From positions 1-64,000 of the forward strand of contig NZ_QEYD01000008.1 in assembly GCF_003122215.1 (NCBI RefSeq): a stretch of 64,000 nt of DNA, written 5' to 3'. The translations under genes were made by a program, and so were the position numbers. Below are positions 16,342 to 25,757 of this stretch, piece by piece. A model generated the notes under the pieces. That model had not been told where the DNA came from. It saw nothing but the letters and a program-made list of their open reading frames with translations, and did not search any database. Position 1 is the first letter of the stretch. Each line of letters starts with the position of its first letter. Source of the stretch: Pararhodobacter marinus. Lineage in GTDB: Bacteria > Pseudomonadota > Alphaproteobacteria > Rhodobacterales > Rhodobacteraceae.

Positions 16342-18403
16342 AACGGTCCCAGCCCGGATCGGGGGCGAAACGGGGCCCGTGTTGTTCTTCGAGCCGGCGC
16401 AGCGTGTCCGGCACGTCGCCCCGGACCCGCGCGTAATGCATCGGCCCGCCGCGGAACGGCGCCCAGCCGGTGCCGAAGATCATCGCGGCATCCAGCCGGT
16501 CGGCATCGTCCACGACGCCCTCGCGCAGGCATTCGACGGCGGCATTGCACATCGGCAGGATCAGCCGGTCGATGATGCGCGCATCCTCGTCGTCGCCCGA
16601 AGCGGTCTCGGGCGGCGCTTCCTTGTCGTAATCGTAAAGACCCTTGCCCGCCTTGCGTCCGGTTTCGCCGTCCTCGACCTTGCGGGCCAGCCAGTCGGGC
16701 ACGTCGGCCACCGGGCGGTCCAGCCCACGGCCGAGCGAGCGCGCGACTTCCAGACAGATATCCAGCCCCACCTGATCGGCCAGCGTCACCGGCCCCATCG
16801 GCATCCCGAAAGCCAGCGCGGCGCGGTCGAGGCGCTCTTTGTCCATGCCCTCGTCCAGCATCAGCATGGCTTCCAGCATGTAGGGCGCCAGCACGCGGTT
16901 CACCAGGAAGCCGGGGTAATCGCGGACCCGCACCGGCAGGCGATCCAGCTCGCCCACGAAGGCCGCGAGCCGGTCCAGCGTCTCGGCGGCGACACCCTCG
17001 TGCGAGACCAGCTCGACCAGGGGCATCCGCGAGACGGGGTTGAAGAAGTGCAGCCCGGCGAAGCGGGCGGGATCGGGGGCTGCGTCGAACAATGTCTCAA
17101 GCCGCAGGCTGGAGGTGTTGGTCGCCAGGATCGCGTCCGGTTTCATCGTGTTGACCAGCCCGGAATAGATCTTTTCCTTCAGCTCGGCGCGTTCCGGCGC
17201 CGCTTCGATCACCAGATCGGCGCGGGCGCGGCCCAGGCCGTCGGGATCGGGCATCATCCGGTCGAGCGCATCGCGCGCGTCGATGCCAGACAGGTGGCGC
17301 TTTTCGTAAATCTTGGCGGCGCGCTTTACCGCCTTGCCCAGGGGGGCAAGCTTGACGTCTTCCAGCGTAACCCGCTTGCCCCGAAGCGCGGACCAGGCGG
17401 CGATTTCCGCGCCCATGGCGCCCGCGCCGATCACGTGCACATGCCCGATCCCCGAGGCCCCGCTGGCGCCCGATTTCAGCGTCCGGCGCAGAAAGAAGAC
17501 GCGGATCAGCGCCTGCGCGGTGGCGCTTTCGAGAAGCGTCGCGAACGACTCGATCTCGGCCTTCTGCATGGCGTCCGCGTCGCCGCCATGGTCGTGCCAC
17601 AGGTCGATCAGCGCATAGGGCGCGGGATAGTGGCGGCGCGGCGCGGATTTCTCGGCCTCCTGCCGCATTCGGGTCGCGGCAAGGCTGCGCGCGGGCGACA
17701 GGCGCATCGCGCCGGCCTTGAGCCCCGTCTCGCGCGCGGGCAAGTCGCCCCGGATCGCGGCCTCGATGGCGGCGTCCACATGGCGTTCGGGGACCAGCGC
17801 GTCGACCAGACCCAGTTTCTTGACCTTGCGGTCATGGATCGACTTGCCGGTCAGCATGGCCTGCATCGCCTCGATGGGGTCGATCAGCCGGGTCAGGCGA
17901 AAGGTGCCGCCCAGCCCCGGATGCAAGCCCAGCTGAACCTCGGGAAAGCCCGCCTTGACGCCGTCGATCCCGATCCGCCGGTCGCAGGCCAGCGCCAGTT
18001 CCAGCCCCCCGCCCAGCGTGTTGCCGTGGATCACCGCTATGGTGGGAACCTCGAGCCCGGCCAGACGGTCAAGCACGGCGTGGCCCTGCCGGATCAGATC
18101 CAGCGCGGCGTCGCGACCGATATCGGCGAACCCGTCGATATCCGCGCCCGCAGCAAAGCCGGACCGCTTGGCCGAACGGATGACCAGCGCTTTCGCACCG
18201 CCCAAGGTATCCAGAAGGCCGTCCAGCTCGCGCAGGACGGTCTCGGAAATGACGTTGGTGCCGGTATCGGGGCAATCGAGCCACAGCGTCACAACGCCTT
18301 TCGCGTCGCTGCGTCGCCACGCGGAGGCGCCGTCGGCACGGGGCACGTCCGAGGCCCCGTCAGGCCCGGCGTCGGGGGTCAGGGTGTTGAGGAAATCGCT
18401 CAT
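16334..18403 (-). CDS. fadB: Fatty-acid oxidation bifunctional enoyl-CoA hydratase/3-hydroxyacyl-CoA dehydrogenase
   Basis: A 689-residue two-domain enzyme. Residues about 1-190 are a crotonase domain with the oxyanion and glutamate segments GGGLELALACDRRIG and FPEVQLGLHPGLGGTFRL. Residues about 300-480 are the NAD-binding 3-hydroxyacyl-CoA dehydrogenase domain (VHVIGAGAMGAEIA, catalytic His in GLHFFNPVSRMPLVEL), followed by two helical C-terminal domains (GMPMGPVTLADQVGLDICLE). It hydrates and then oxidises acyl-CoA intermediates. The start ATG at 18401-18403 overlaps the thiolase stop (ATGA), so the two subunits of the trifunctional system are translationally coupled. FadJ-type is equally possible; I use fadB loosely. 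Confidence 0.9.
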   Translation of the reverse strand: MSDFLNTLTPDAGPDGASDVPRADGASAWRRSDAKGVVTLWLDCPDTGTNVISETVLRELDGLLDTLGGAKALVIRSAKRSGFAAGADIDGFADIGRDAALDLIRQGHAVLDRLAGLEVPTIAVIHGNTLGGGLELALACDRRIGIDGVKAGFPEVQLGLHPGLGGTFRLTRLIDPIEAMQAMLTGKSIHDRKVKKLGLVDALVPERHVDAAIEAAIRGDLPARETGLKAGAMRLSPARSLAATRMRQEAEKSAPRRHYPAPYALIDLWHDHGGDADAMQKAEIESFATLLESATAQALIRVFFLRRTLKSGASGASGIGHVHVIGAGAMGAEIAAWSALRGKRVTLEDVKLAPLGKAVKRAAKIYEKRHLSGIDARDALDRMMPDPDGLGRARADLVIEAAPERAELKEKIYSGLVNTMKPDAILATNTSSLRLETLFDAAPDPARFAGLHFFNPVSRMPLVELVSHEGVAAETLDRLAAFVGELDRLPVRVRDYPGFLVNRVLAPYMLEAMLMLDEGMDKERLDRAALAFGMPMGPVTLADQVGLDICLEVARSLGRGLDRPVADVPDWLARKVEDGETGRKAGKGLYDYDKEAPPETASGDDEDARIIDRLILPMCNAAVECLREGVVDDADRLDAAMIFGTGWAPFRGGPMHYARVRGDVPDTLRRLEEQHGPRFAPDPGWDRFA

Positions 18404-19683
18404 GCCGCCTCCAGAAGCATCGCGCCGCCAAGGCCGCCACCGATGCATTCGGTGGCGATGCCGCGGCGCCCATTGCGGGCCTTCAGCGCATTGGCCAGAT
18501 GCAGCACGATGCGGTTGCCGCTGGTGCCGACCGGGTGACCGAGGCTGATCGCGCCGCCATCGACATTCAGCCGGTCGCGGTCGATCCGCCCGAAGGCCGC
18601 GTCGTAGCCCAGCACCTCGCGGCAGAAATCGTCGTCCTGCCACGCGGCGAGGCACGACAGCACCTGCGCCGCGAAGGCTTCGTTGAGTTCCCACAGGTCG
18701 ATATCGGTCACCCCGAGATCGTGGCGCTGCGCAAGCGGGGTCGACGCCAGAACCGGCCCCAAGCCCATGATCGACGGATCGAGCGCGGCCCATTCGCTGT
18801 CCACGATCCGGGCGATGGGCGTCAGGCCATGCGCCTCGACCGCGGTTTCCGAGGCCAGCAGCACCCACGAGGCGCCGTCGGTGATCTGGCTGGAATTGCC
18901 GGCCGTGACCTTGCCATAGGGCGGCTCGAAGACGGGTTTGAGCTTGCCCAGTTTCTCGAGCGAGCTGTCGGGGCGCACGCCATCGTCGCGCTCGTAGGCC
19001 TCGCCCGACCGGGCGAAGGCGGGCAATACCTCGGTCTTCAACGCGCCGCTTTCCTGCGCGCGGGCAAGCCGCTTGTGGCTTTCCACGGCATAGGCATCGG
19101 CGGTGGCACGGTCGATATTGAAGCGATGCGCCAGCACCTCGGCGGTCTGCCCCATGTTCAGCTTGGTGATCGGATCGGTCAGGCCCCGTTCAAGCCCGAT
19201 CACCGGCGAGAAGAAGTTGGGCCGCAGATCGGCCAGCGTCTGCAGCTTGTCGACCGGAGACCTGGCGCGGGCCATGTCGCCGAACCATTCCGTCGCCTCG
19301 TGACGATAGACCAGCGGCGCATGGCTCAGCGCCTCGGCCCCGCCGGCAAGGATCATCTGGTGGCTGCCATCGCGGATGTAGCGGTAAGCGGTGTCGATGC
19401 TCTGCATCCCAGAGCCGCAATTGATCTGGACGGTGAAGGCCACCGTTTCGTCGCCCAGCCCCAGCCGCAGGGCAGCGACGCGGGCGGGGTTCATTTCATC
19501 CTGAATGACGTTGACGCAGCCCAGCACCACAAGGTCGATGGCCTCGGGCGCGAAGGGCTGGCGCATCAACAGGGGGCGGCCACATTGCACGGCCAGATCC
19601 ACGGGGGTGAAAGGGCCGGGCTTGCCGCGCGCTTTCAGAAACGGGGTGCGCGCGCCATCGACGATATAGACGGGTCTGCTCAT
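18400..19683 (-). CDS. Acetyl-CoA C-acyltransferase (thiolase) of the beta-oxidation operon
   Basis: A 427-residue thiolase. The nucleophilic Cys is residue 89 in NCGSGMQS. The C-terminal active-site blocks are ISLGHPVGTSGNR (His) and CIGGGLGGAML (second Cys), and NEAFAAQVL is also conserved. It cleaves 3-ketoacyl-CoA to acetyl-CoA plus a shortened acyl-CoA, working with the adjacent FadB-type protein; the length and sequence are closer to FadI than to biosynthetic acetoacetyl-CoA thiolase (about 390 residues). It is translationally coupled on both sides, overlapping fadE by 4 bp upstream and the fadB-type gene by 4 bp downstream. Confidence 0.9.
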   Translation of the reverse strand: MSRPVYIVDGARTPFLKARGKPGPFTPVDLAVQCGRPLLMRQPFAPEAIDLVVLGCVNVIQDEMNPARVAALRLGLGDETVAFTVQINCGSGMQSIDTAYRYIRDGSHQMILAGGAEALSHAPLVYRHEATEWFGDMARARSPVDKLQTLADLRPNFFSPVIGLERGLTDPITKLNMGQTAEVLAHRFNIDRATADAYAVESHKRLARAQESGALKTEVLPAFARSGEAYERDDGVRPDSSLEKLGKLKPVFEPPYGKVTAGNSSQITDGASWVLLASETAVEAHGLTPIARIVDSEWAALDPSIMGLGPVLASTPLAQRHDLGVTDIDLWELNEAFAAQVLSCLAAWQDDDFCREVLGYDAAFGRIDRDRLNVDGGAISLGHPVGTSGNRIVLHLANALKARNGRRGIATECIGGGLGGAMLLEAA

Positions 19684-21926
19684 TCTGCGGCCTCGCGGTG
19701 GTCGGGGCGGGGATCGGTGGTCGTGCCGGGGAAAAGATCCGACAAAGCCTCGGGCGTGAAATCGTCTACCGCCACGACGCGTTGCACGGCGGCATCGGCT
19801 TCTTGCAGGCGGGCCATTTCAGCATCCGACAACACACCCGCCGCTTTCGCATCCGCCGGGCTTTTCTTCAGGTCGCGCAGGCGCTTGCGCAAGGGTTCGG
19901 TATCCAGGACCAGCCGATAGGCGGTTTCCAGCAGGCCCAGCCCGCTTTCGGGCGCGGGCGGATGCAGGCCGCTGACCAGCCGGTTGCGCGTCTCGGACGG
20001 CTGATAGGCCAGCATCGCCACTTTTTCGGTCAGGTCGTCCGAGGGGCCGCGCGAATGCGCGCCCGGGCGCGTCATCAGGCGCAACAGCCAGCGGGCCCAG
20101 GTGGCGGGAAAATTGTCGATCGTGGCTTCCAGCGCCCGCCCGATCGACTGGAACGAGGTTTCGGCAGCGTATCGCACAAGCGGCAGGTCGGCCTCATTGC
20201 GGCCGTCATCTTCCCACCGTTTCAGCACCGCGGCGACAAGGAACATTTCCGACAGCGCATCGCCCAGCCGGGCCGAGATCATCTCCTTGCGCTTCAGCGC
20301 ACCGCCCAGCGTCAGGAAAGCCAGGTCGGCGGTCATCGCGAAGGCCGACGACCAGCGGGCCAGCCGCCCGTAGAGATCGCGCACCTTGCCCGCATTCTCG
20401 GGCGCCCGGCCCTTGCCGGTCAGCGACGAGCCAAAGGCGCGGAACGCGTTCTTGGTGGAATGCCCGACATGCCCCCAGAACAGACGGTCGAAATCGTCGA
20501 GCGCCTTGTCGCGGTCCTCGTTCTGCAGGGCGGTCATTTCATCCAGCAGGTAGGGATGCGCGCGGATCGCGCCCTGACCGAAGATGATCAGGTTGCGCGT
20601 GACGATGTTGGCGCCCTCGACGGTGATGCCGATGGGGATCGCGCGATAGGCGGGTTGCAGGTAGTTCAGCGGCCCGTCGATCACCGCCTTGCCCGAATGC
20701 ACATCCATCGCGTCGTTGACGCTGGCGCGCATCCGCTCGGTCGCGTGGTATTTCATGATCGCCGAGATTACGGCCAGCTTCTTGCCCTGATCCAGGATCG
20801 CCGTCGTCAGGCGACGCCCGGAATCGATGGCATAGGCATTGGCGGCGATGCGCGCCAGCGGCTCCTGCACGCCCCCGAACAGGCCGATGGGCAGGTTGAA
20901 CTGGGTACGGATCCGGGCATAGGCGCCGGTGGAATGCGCTGACAACGCGGTCGCGGCGGCGGAAAGCGACGGCAGCGAGATCCCGCGCCCGGCGGCCAGC
21001 GCGCTCATCAGCATCATCCAGCCCTTGCCCGCGTAATCGGGACCGCCGATGATGTTTTCCAGCGGGATGAAGACGTCATGCCCCTCGGTCGGGCCGTTCA
21101 TGAACATCGTCCCTGAGGGCATGTGCCGCCGTCCGGTCACGACGCCGGGCAGGTCGGTCGGCACCAGCGCGCAGGTGATCCCCGGCTCGGGATCGTCGCC
21201 CAGAAGTCCATCGGGATCGCGCAGCTTGAAGGCCAGCCCCAGAACGGTCGAGACTGGCGCCAGTGTGATATAGCGCTTGGCCCAGTTCAGGCGGATGCCG
21301 AGAACCTCTTCGCCCTGCCACTCGCCCTTGCAGATCACGCCGTCATCGACCATCGCCGATGCGTCCGAGCCCGCCTGTTCGCTGGTCAGCCCGAAGGCCG
21401 GCAATTCCTCGCCCCGGGCAAGGCGTGGCAGCCAGTGGCTTTTCTGCGCCTCGGTGCCGAATTGAAGGATCAGCTCACCGGGGCCAAGCGAATTGGGCAC
21501 CATCACCGTGACCGCGCCCACGACCGAATGGCTGGAGATGTAGCGCACGACTTCGGAATGCGCGAAGGCCGAGAATCCCAGCCCGCCATGCTCCTTGGGG
21601 ATGATCATCCCGAAAAAGCCCTTCTCGCGCAGGAAATCCCACGCTTCGGGCGGCAGGTCGGCGGCGTGACGGTCGATCTGCCACGTATCCAGCATGTTGC
21701 AGAAATCGCGGCAGGGGCCGTCGATGAAGGCGCGCTCGTCTCCGGTCAGGGTCGGCGCGGGGATGTCGCGCAGCATGGACCAATCCGGGTTGCCCGCGAA
21801 CAGTTCGGCTTCGAAATGCACATCGCCCGCCGCGATGGCTTCGGATTCCGTCTTGGACAGGCTGGGCAGCGCGGTCTGCGCCCAGTTGAAGATGCGGCGG
21901 GTTATCTGGTCGCGGCGAAAGCTCAT
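19680..21926 (-). CDS. fadE: Acyl-CoA dehydrogenase, FadE type
   Basis: A 748-residue acyl-CoA dehydrogenase of the long FadE class (E. coli FadE is 814). The dehydrogenase core is at about 70-470, with GMIIPKEHGGLGFSAFAHSE, PAFGLTSEQAGSDA and the FAD-contacting segment LAAGRGISLPSLSA. A C-terminal extension of roughly 280 residues (DUF1974-like) follows. It introduces the 2,3 double bond in acyl-CoA and feeds electrons to ETF. The chosen ATG at 21924-21926 has AGGAGG eight bases upstream; a longer reading frame to 22103 lacks family similarity. It is the first gene of a four-gene operon, each member overlapping the next. Confidence 0.91.
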   Translation of the reverse strand: MSFRRDQITRRIFNWAQTALPSLSKTESEAIAAGDVHFEAELFAGNPDWSMLRDIPAPTLTGDERAFIDGPCRDFCNMLDTWQIDRHAADLPPEAWDFLREKGFFGMIIPKEHGGLGFSAFAHSEVVRYISSHSVVGAVTVMVPNSLGPGELILQFGTEAQKSHWLPRLARGEELPAFGLTSEQAGSDASAMVDDGVICKGEWQGEEVLGIRLNWAKRYITLAPVSTVLGLAFKLRDPDGLLGDDPEPGITCALVPTDLPGVVTGRRHMPSGTMFMNGPTEGHDVFIPLENIIGGPDYAGKGWMMLMSALAAGRGISLPSLSAAATALSAHSTGAYARIRTQFNLPIGLFGGVQEPLARIAANAYAIDSGRRLTTAILDQGKKLAVISAIMKYHATERMRASVNDAMDVHSGKAVIDGPLNYLQPAYRAIPIGITVEGANIVTRNLIIFGQGAIRAHPYLLDEMTALQNEDRDKALDDFDRLFWGHVGHSTKNAFRAFGSSLTGKGRAPENAGKVRDLYGRLARWSSAFAMTADLAFLTLGGALKRKEMISARLGDALSEMFLVAAVLKRWEDDGRNEADLPLVRYAAETSFQSIGRALEATIDNFPATWARWLLRLMTRPGAHSRGPSDDLTEKVAMLAYQPSETRNRLVSGLHPPAPESGLGLLETAYRLVLDTEPLRKRLRDLKKSPADAKAAGVLSDAEMARLQEADAAVQRVVAVDDFTPEALSDLFPGTTTDPRPDHREAAE

Positions 21927-22301
21927 CACAGGATCCTCCTGCAAAGGAAACCGTATCCTCGCCGGGAGGTTCCACGCTTTCCGCCGCGACAACGCCATGA
22001 CCGCGCAAAGAAGGGTGTTCGCGGGCCCGAAGGGAACGGCAGAGACGTAACGCCCGATCCGGCGCCGGGGTGAGAGGCGCGCGCTGATGCTCGCGGCCTT
22101 CAAGACGATGAGGCGCCGGGATCTGTGCCGGATCGGCCGGCAACAATAGGTGAAGGGCGGCGTCAGGAATGGCGTGGTGGCGAGGCTCGCCGCGTCTGGA
22201 TGCCCGAAAGATGAAAGCGTACCACGCGAAAGTCGCGCAATGTACCACGCCGGATTTTTCGTTTTGAAATCAGCAGACGTTCATCATCGGTTCATGCAGG
22301 G
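21927..22301. other. Leader region of the fadE operon; no gene seen
   Basis: These 375 bp separate the tRNA from fadE, both on the minus strand. I see no credible coding frame with a ribosome site. It contains a 9 bp direct repeat GTACCACGC at 22219-22227 and 22242-22250 (23 bp apart), a possible regulator site for fadE or tRNA-proximal structure. The strong AGGAGG for fadE is at the left edge. I could not identify a convincing -35/-10 pair or a hairpin plus T-run for tRNA termination. Confidence 0.5.
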
Positions 22302-22377
22302 TGGTAGGCCCGGAGGGACTCGAACCCCCAACCAAGGCGTTATGAGCGCCCTGCTCTGACCATTGAGCTACAGGCCC
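22302..22377 (-). tRNA. tRNA with CAT anticodon, probably tRNA-Ile2 (lysidine-modified)
   Basis: A full 76-base cloverleaf including an encoded CCA. The acceptor stem is GGGCCTG/CGGGCCT with terminal wobble pairs, the D arm GCTC/GAGC, the anticodon stem GGGCG/CGCCT with loop CTCATAA, and the T arm GGGGG-TTCGAGT-CCCTC. The anticodon is CAT. Among CAT tRNAs the GAGCAGG...CTTGGT pattern resembles isoleucine tRNA-2 (read as ATA after TilS modification) more than elongator Met, and the paired first base excludes initiator Met. Confidence 0.9.
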
Positions 22378-22546
22378 AGCCGCGTCTTGCGTAGCAGGTT
22401 GTACGCGGGGGTCAAGCATCTGGGAGCGCGCCTTTCCGGGTGTGACGGCAGGGCGCCCCGGGGGCCTGAACGGCTCAGCTTGACCCGGTGGCGCCGGTTT
22501 CCGTATCCTGCGCCGATATTTCTTTGTTCATTCATTCCGGGGATAG

Positions 22547-24037
22547 ATGCAGGGCGTTGGTTTAGGGGCGGTCGTGTGGCTGTGTCTCGCCTGTTCGGCG
22601 ATGGCGCAGGCACCTGCGGGATCGGCCGATACGGGCGCCGTGGCGCAGGCACCACCGGCGAATGTGACGCCGCCCGGACCGGCGCAGCCGTCGACGGGCG
22701 AGGCCGTCACGCAGGAAGCGGCGCCGCAACAAAGCGAGACGCAACAGGCCGGGCCAGAACAGGCCGGAGATCCCCCGCCGCCGCCCGATCCGGTGCTCTA
22801 CGCCTATTCCGGACCAGAACAGGGCGAGGTCGAAGGCATCCTCATCGACGGGGCGCGCGGCCATATCGCCACTTTCCAGCACGCGCTGAACGTGGCGCTT
22901 CTGGGATGCGGCGCCGGGATGGGCATCGACCCCGACGGCATGTTCGGCCCGCGCACACGGCAGGCGATCCGTCGTCTGGCGGAATGCGAGGGGATCGCCG
23001 CGCGCCTGCCCGAAAACAGCGCGGCGCGCGACGGGGCGATCACGCAGGCGCTGTGGTCGCTTCTGGTGCCGATGCAGCCGCCGCCGGGGCCGCGTGCCCG
23101 CGCCCGCGCGCTGCTTCTGTCCTTCGAGGGCACCGATATCACCGAACCGGCGCGCTGGAATTTCTGCCAGAACAACCGCGAGACCTACGATCCCGGCGCC
23201 GCAGATCCGACCTGCCTGACGAATGACCGCTGGTCCTATCTCACCTGGGGGCCGAACGGGGCCACGGCCGGGCACGGGCGCGAAATCCTGGCCATCCTCG
23301 CCCGCGTCGAGCGCTTCGACACTGACCTGATCGACCGCGCCTTCGCGACAGAGGCGGATGCGGTGCGGCGGATGTTCGACCTGTCTCTGCCCTTGGGTGA
23401 CGATAGCGAATTGCGGCGTTACCTGTGCGGCGTCTATGCCGATCCGGAACGGCGCGAATACTGGGCGCAGGGCTTTGCCGATCTGGGGAGAAGCCCCGAG
23501 GTGCGGTCGATCTATCGCCGGCTCTATGACTCGGCCAGTTTCGACGGCGGCAAGATCCGCACCTTTCTCGAGGCGTGGCGGCATGCCGGGCTGGAGCCTA
23601 CCGAGGTGGACTTCGCCTTTTTCAGCGACCGCGCCGCGCATACCGCCGTGCGCAACGTGGAAATCCGGCGCATCCTGCGGCGGATCATGGCGCGGGGCGG
23701 GGCCGAGATGACGCCCGCGCAGATCCGACGCGCCTTTGCCCGGCAGGCGCTGGTGTCGAACCGGTCGCAACGCGGGCCCCGGATGGGGCGCGACGTCACC
23801 TATTATATCGACGCGCTGGACGACAGCCTGACCCGGGCCGAGCGTCTGAACTGGGAGCGCGTGGGCGCGCGGCGCGCCTCGGCGGTGGGGCTGAGCGATG
23901 CGCGCCCGGCACCGGACCTGCGCGTGGGACCGCCCGATCGCTGGCGCGCCAGCGGCACGCGGCCCCTGACCGAAGCCGAGGCCGCGTCATGCCCCGCGCC
24001 GATCCTCAATCCGCGGACCCCGCGCCGCGGAAGCTGA
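22547..24037 (+). CDS. Secreted protein of unknown function with a peptidoglycan-binding-like segment
   Basis: A 496-residue protein. Residues 1-21 are a signal peptide ending SAMAQA. Residues about 22-80 are a Pro/Ala/Gln/Glu-rich low-complexity linker. Around 95-150 the pattern [11 protein letters not shown]...[17 protein letters not shown] resembles a PG_binding_1 repeat (FGxxTxxAI), with two Cys flanking. The main domain (about 170-430) contains [14 protein letters not shown] and [19 protein letters not shown], which look like an enzymatic core but which I do not recognise with certainty. Its ATG follows GGGGA, and it stands alone upstream of purM on the same strand. A periplasmic cell-wall or glycan hydrolase is only a guess. 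Confidence 0.72.
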   Translation: MQGVGLGAVVWLCLACSAMAQAPAGSADTGAVAQAPPANVTPPGPAQPSTGEAVTQEAAPQQSETQQAGPEQAGDPPPPPDPVLYAYSGPEQGEVEGILIDGARGHIATFQHALNVALLGCGAGMGIDPDGMFGPRTRQAIRRLAECEGIAARLPENSAARDGAITQALWSLLVPMQPPPGPRARARALLLSFEGTDITEPARWNFCQNNRETYDPGAADPTCLTNDRWSYLTWGPNGATAGHGREILAILARVERFDTDLIDRAFATEADAVRRMFDLSLPLGDDSELRRYLCGVYADPERREYWAQGFADLGRSPEVRSIYRRLYDSASFDGGKIRTFLEAWRHAGLEPTEVDFAFFSDRAAHTAVRNVEIRRILRRIMARGGAEMTPAQIRRAFARQALVSNRSQRGPRMGRDVTYYIDALDDSLTRAERLNWERVGARRASAVGLSDARPAPDLRVGPPDRWRASGTRPLTEAEAASCPAPILNPRTPRRGS

Positions 24038-24129
24038 CGCCGCGCAATCCCGCGGGACCGGGACCGTCAAGCGCATTGATCACCGGGCCGGGATGGGGTA
24101 ACCGGCGCCAAACTTCCTCGGGGGACACG

Positions 24130-25173
24130 ATGACCGGGACCAAGGGACTGACCTATGCTCAGGCGGGCGTCGATATCGATGCCGGCAACGCGCTTGTCGA
24201 GCGGATCAAGCCGGCGGCAAAACGCACGACGCGCGCGGGCACGATGTCGGGCCTTGGCGGGTTCGGCGCGCTGTTCGACCTGAAGGGCGCGGGCTACGAG
24301 GACCCGATCCTTGTCGCCGCGACCGACGGGGTGGGGACCAAGCTGCGCATCGCCATCGATACCGGCAACGTGGACACGATCGGTATCGACCTCGTGGCGA
24401 TGTGCGTCAACGATCTGGTCTGTCAGGGCGCCGAGCCGCTCTTCTTCCTTGATTACTTCGCCACCGGCAAGCTCGAGGTCGACGAGGCCGCGCGCATCAT
24501 CGAGGGCATCGCCGAGGGGTGCGCGCATTCCGGCTGCGCGCTGATCGGCGGCGAGACGGCCGAGATGCCGGGCATGTACCACACGGGCGATTTCGACCTT
24601 GCCGGGTTCGCGGTCGGCGCGATGGAGCGCGGGCAGGACCTGCCCAAGGGCGTGAAGGCGGGCGACGTGTTGCTGGGGCTTGCCTCGGACGGGGTGCATT
24701 CGAACGGCTATTCGCTGGTGCGCAAGATCGTCGAGAAGACGGGCCTGTCATGGGACGATTCCTGCCCCTTCGGCCCCGGCACGCTGGGTGCTGCGCTTCT
24801 GGCGCCGACGCGGCTGTATGTCCGCCCGGTCCTGGGCGCCATCAAGGCGGGCGGCGTTCATGCGCTGGCGCATATTACCGGCGGCGGCTTGACCGAGAAC
24901 CTGCCGCGCGTGCTGCCCGAGGGGCTGGGCGCCAGGATCGACCTGACGTCGTGGAGCCTGCCGCCGGTCTTCCGCTGGCTCGCCCAGAATGCCGAGCTGG
25001 AACAGGCCGAGCTGCTGAAGACCTTCAACTCGGGCATCGGCATGATCCTGGTGGTCGAGCCCGGACGCGCCGACGATCTGGAAGCGCTTCTGATCGGCGC
25101 GGGCGAGGTCGTGTCGCGGCTGGGTCATGTGATCGAGGGAGAGGGCGTGGCCTATTCCGGGTCGCTTCTGTGA
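24130..25173 (+). CDS. purM: Phosphoribosylformylglycinamidine cyclo-ligase (AIR synthetase)
   Basis: A 347-residue AIR synthetase catalysing the fifth step of de novo purine synthesis (FGAM plus ATP to AIR). Motifs include the N-terminal [61 protein letters not shown] and the C-terminal [13 protein letters not shown]. Length matches the family (about 345). The start is ATG 24130 with GGGGA upstream; the long in-frame 5' extension runs through the preceding gene in another frame and is discarded. It overlaps purN by GTGA, giving the conserved purMN pair. Confidence 0.96.
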   Translation: MTGTKGLTYAQAGVDIDAGNALVERIKPAAKRTTRAGTMSGLGGFGALFDLKGAGYEDPILVAATDGVGTKLRIAIDTGNVDTIGIDLVAMCVNDLVCQGAEPLFFLDYFATGKLEVDEAARIIEGIAEGCAHSGCALIGGETAEMPGMYHTGDFDLAGFAVGAMERGQDLPKGVKAGDVLLGLASDGVHSNGYSLVRKIVEKTGLSWDDSCPFGPGTLGAALLAPTRLYVRPVLGAIKAGGVHALAHITGGGLTENLPRVLPEGLGARIDLTSWSLPPVFRWLAQNAELEQAELLKTFNSGIGMILVVEPGRADDLEALLIGAGEVVSRLGHVIEGEGVAYSGSLL

Positions 25174-25757
25174 CGCGCGTCGCCATCCTGATTTCGGGCG
25201 GTGGCTCGAACATGGTGGCGCTGGCACAGTCGATGACCGGCGATCACCCGGCCCGTCCGGTTCTGGTCCTGTCGAACGACCCCGCGGCCAAGGGGCTGGA
25301 GCGCGCCGCCGCCATGGGCATCGCCACAGCGGCAGTCGATCATCGCGATTTCAAGGGCGACCGCGCCGCTTTCGAGGCCGCGCTGCTTGAGCCGCTGCAG
25401 AGGGCCGAGCCGGATGTCGTGTGCCTTGCCGGGTTCATGCGCATCCTCACGCCGGAATTCATCCGGCGCTTCGAAGGGCGGATGCTGAATATCCATCCTT
25501 CGCTTCTGCCGAATTATCCCGGCCTGCATACCCATCAGCGCGCGCTGGACGCCGGCGATACCGAGGCCGGCTGCACCGTGCACGAAGTCACCGCCGAACT
25601 GGATGCCGGGCCGCTTCTGGGGCAGGCGCGGGTCCCCGTTCTGCCGGGCGACGATGCCGAGACGCTCGCCGCGCGGGTGCTGGTGCAGGAGCACCGGCTT
25701 TATCCCGCCGTGCTGCGGCGTTTCGTCGAGGGCGAGCGCGCGCCGCTCATTCTGTGA
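25170..25757 (+). CDS. purN: Phosphoribosylglycinamide formyltransferase (GART)
   Basis: A 195-residue N10-formyl-THF-dependent GAR transformylase, third step of purine synthesis. The phosphate-binding loop is LISGGGSNM near the N-terminus. The catalytic Asn-His-Asp set is visible in [20 protein letters not shown] and in [12 protein letters not shown]. It starts at GTG 25170, sharing bases with the purM TGA, and so is co-translated with purM. Its last 11 bp overlap the end of the convergent MFS gene. Confidence 0.95.
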   Translation: MTRVAILISGGGSNMVALAQSMTGDHPARPVLVLSNDPAAKGLERAAAMGIATAAVDHRDFKGDRAAFEAALLEPLQRAEPDVVCLAGFMRILTPEFIRRFEGRMLNIHPSLLPNYPGLHTHQRALDAGDTEAGCTVHEVTAELDAGPLLGQARVPVLPGDDAETLAARVLVQEHRLYPAVLRRFVEGERAPLIL

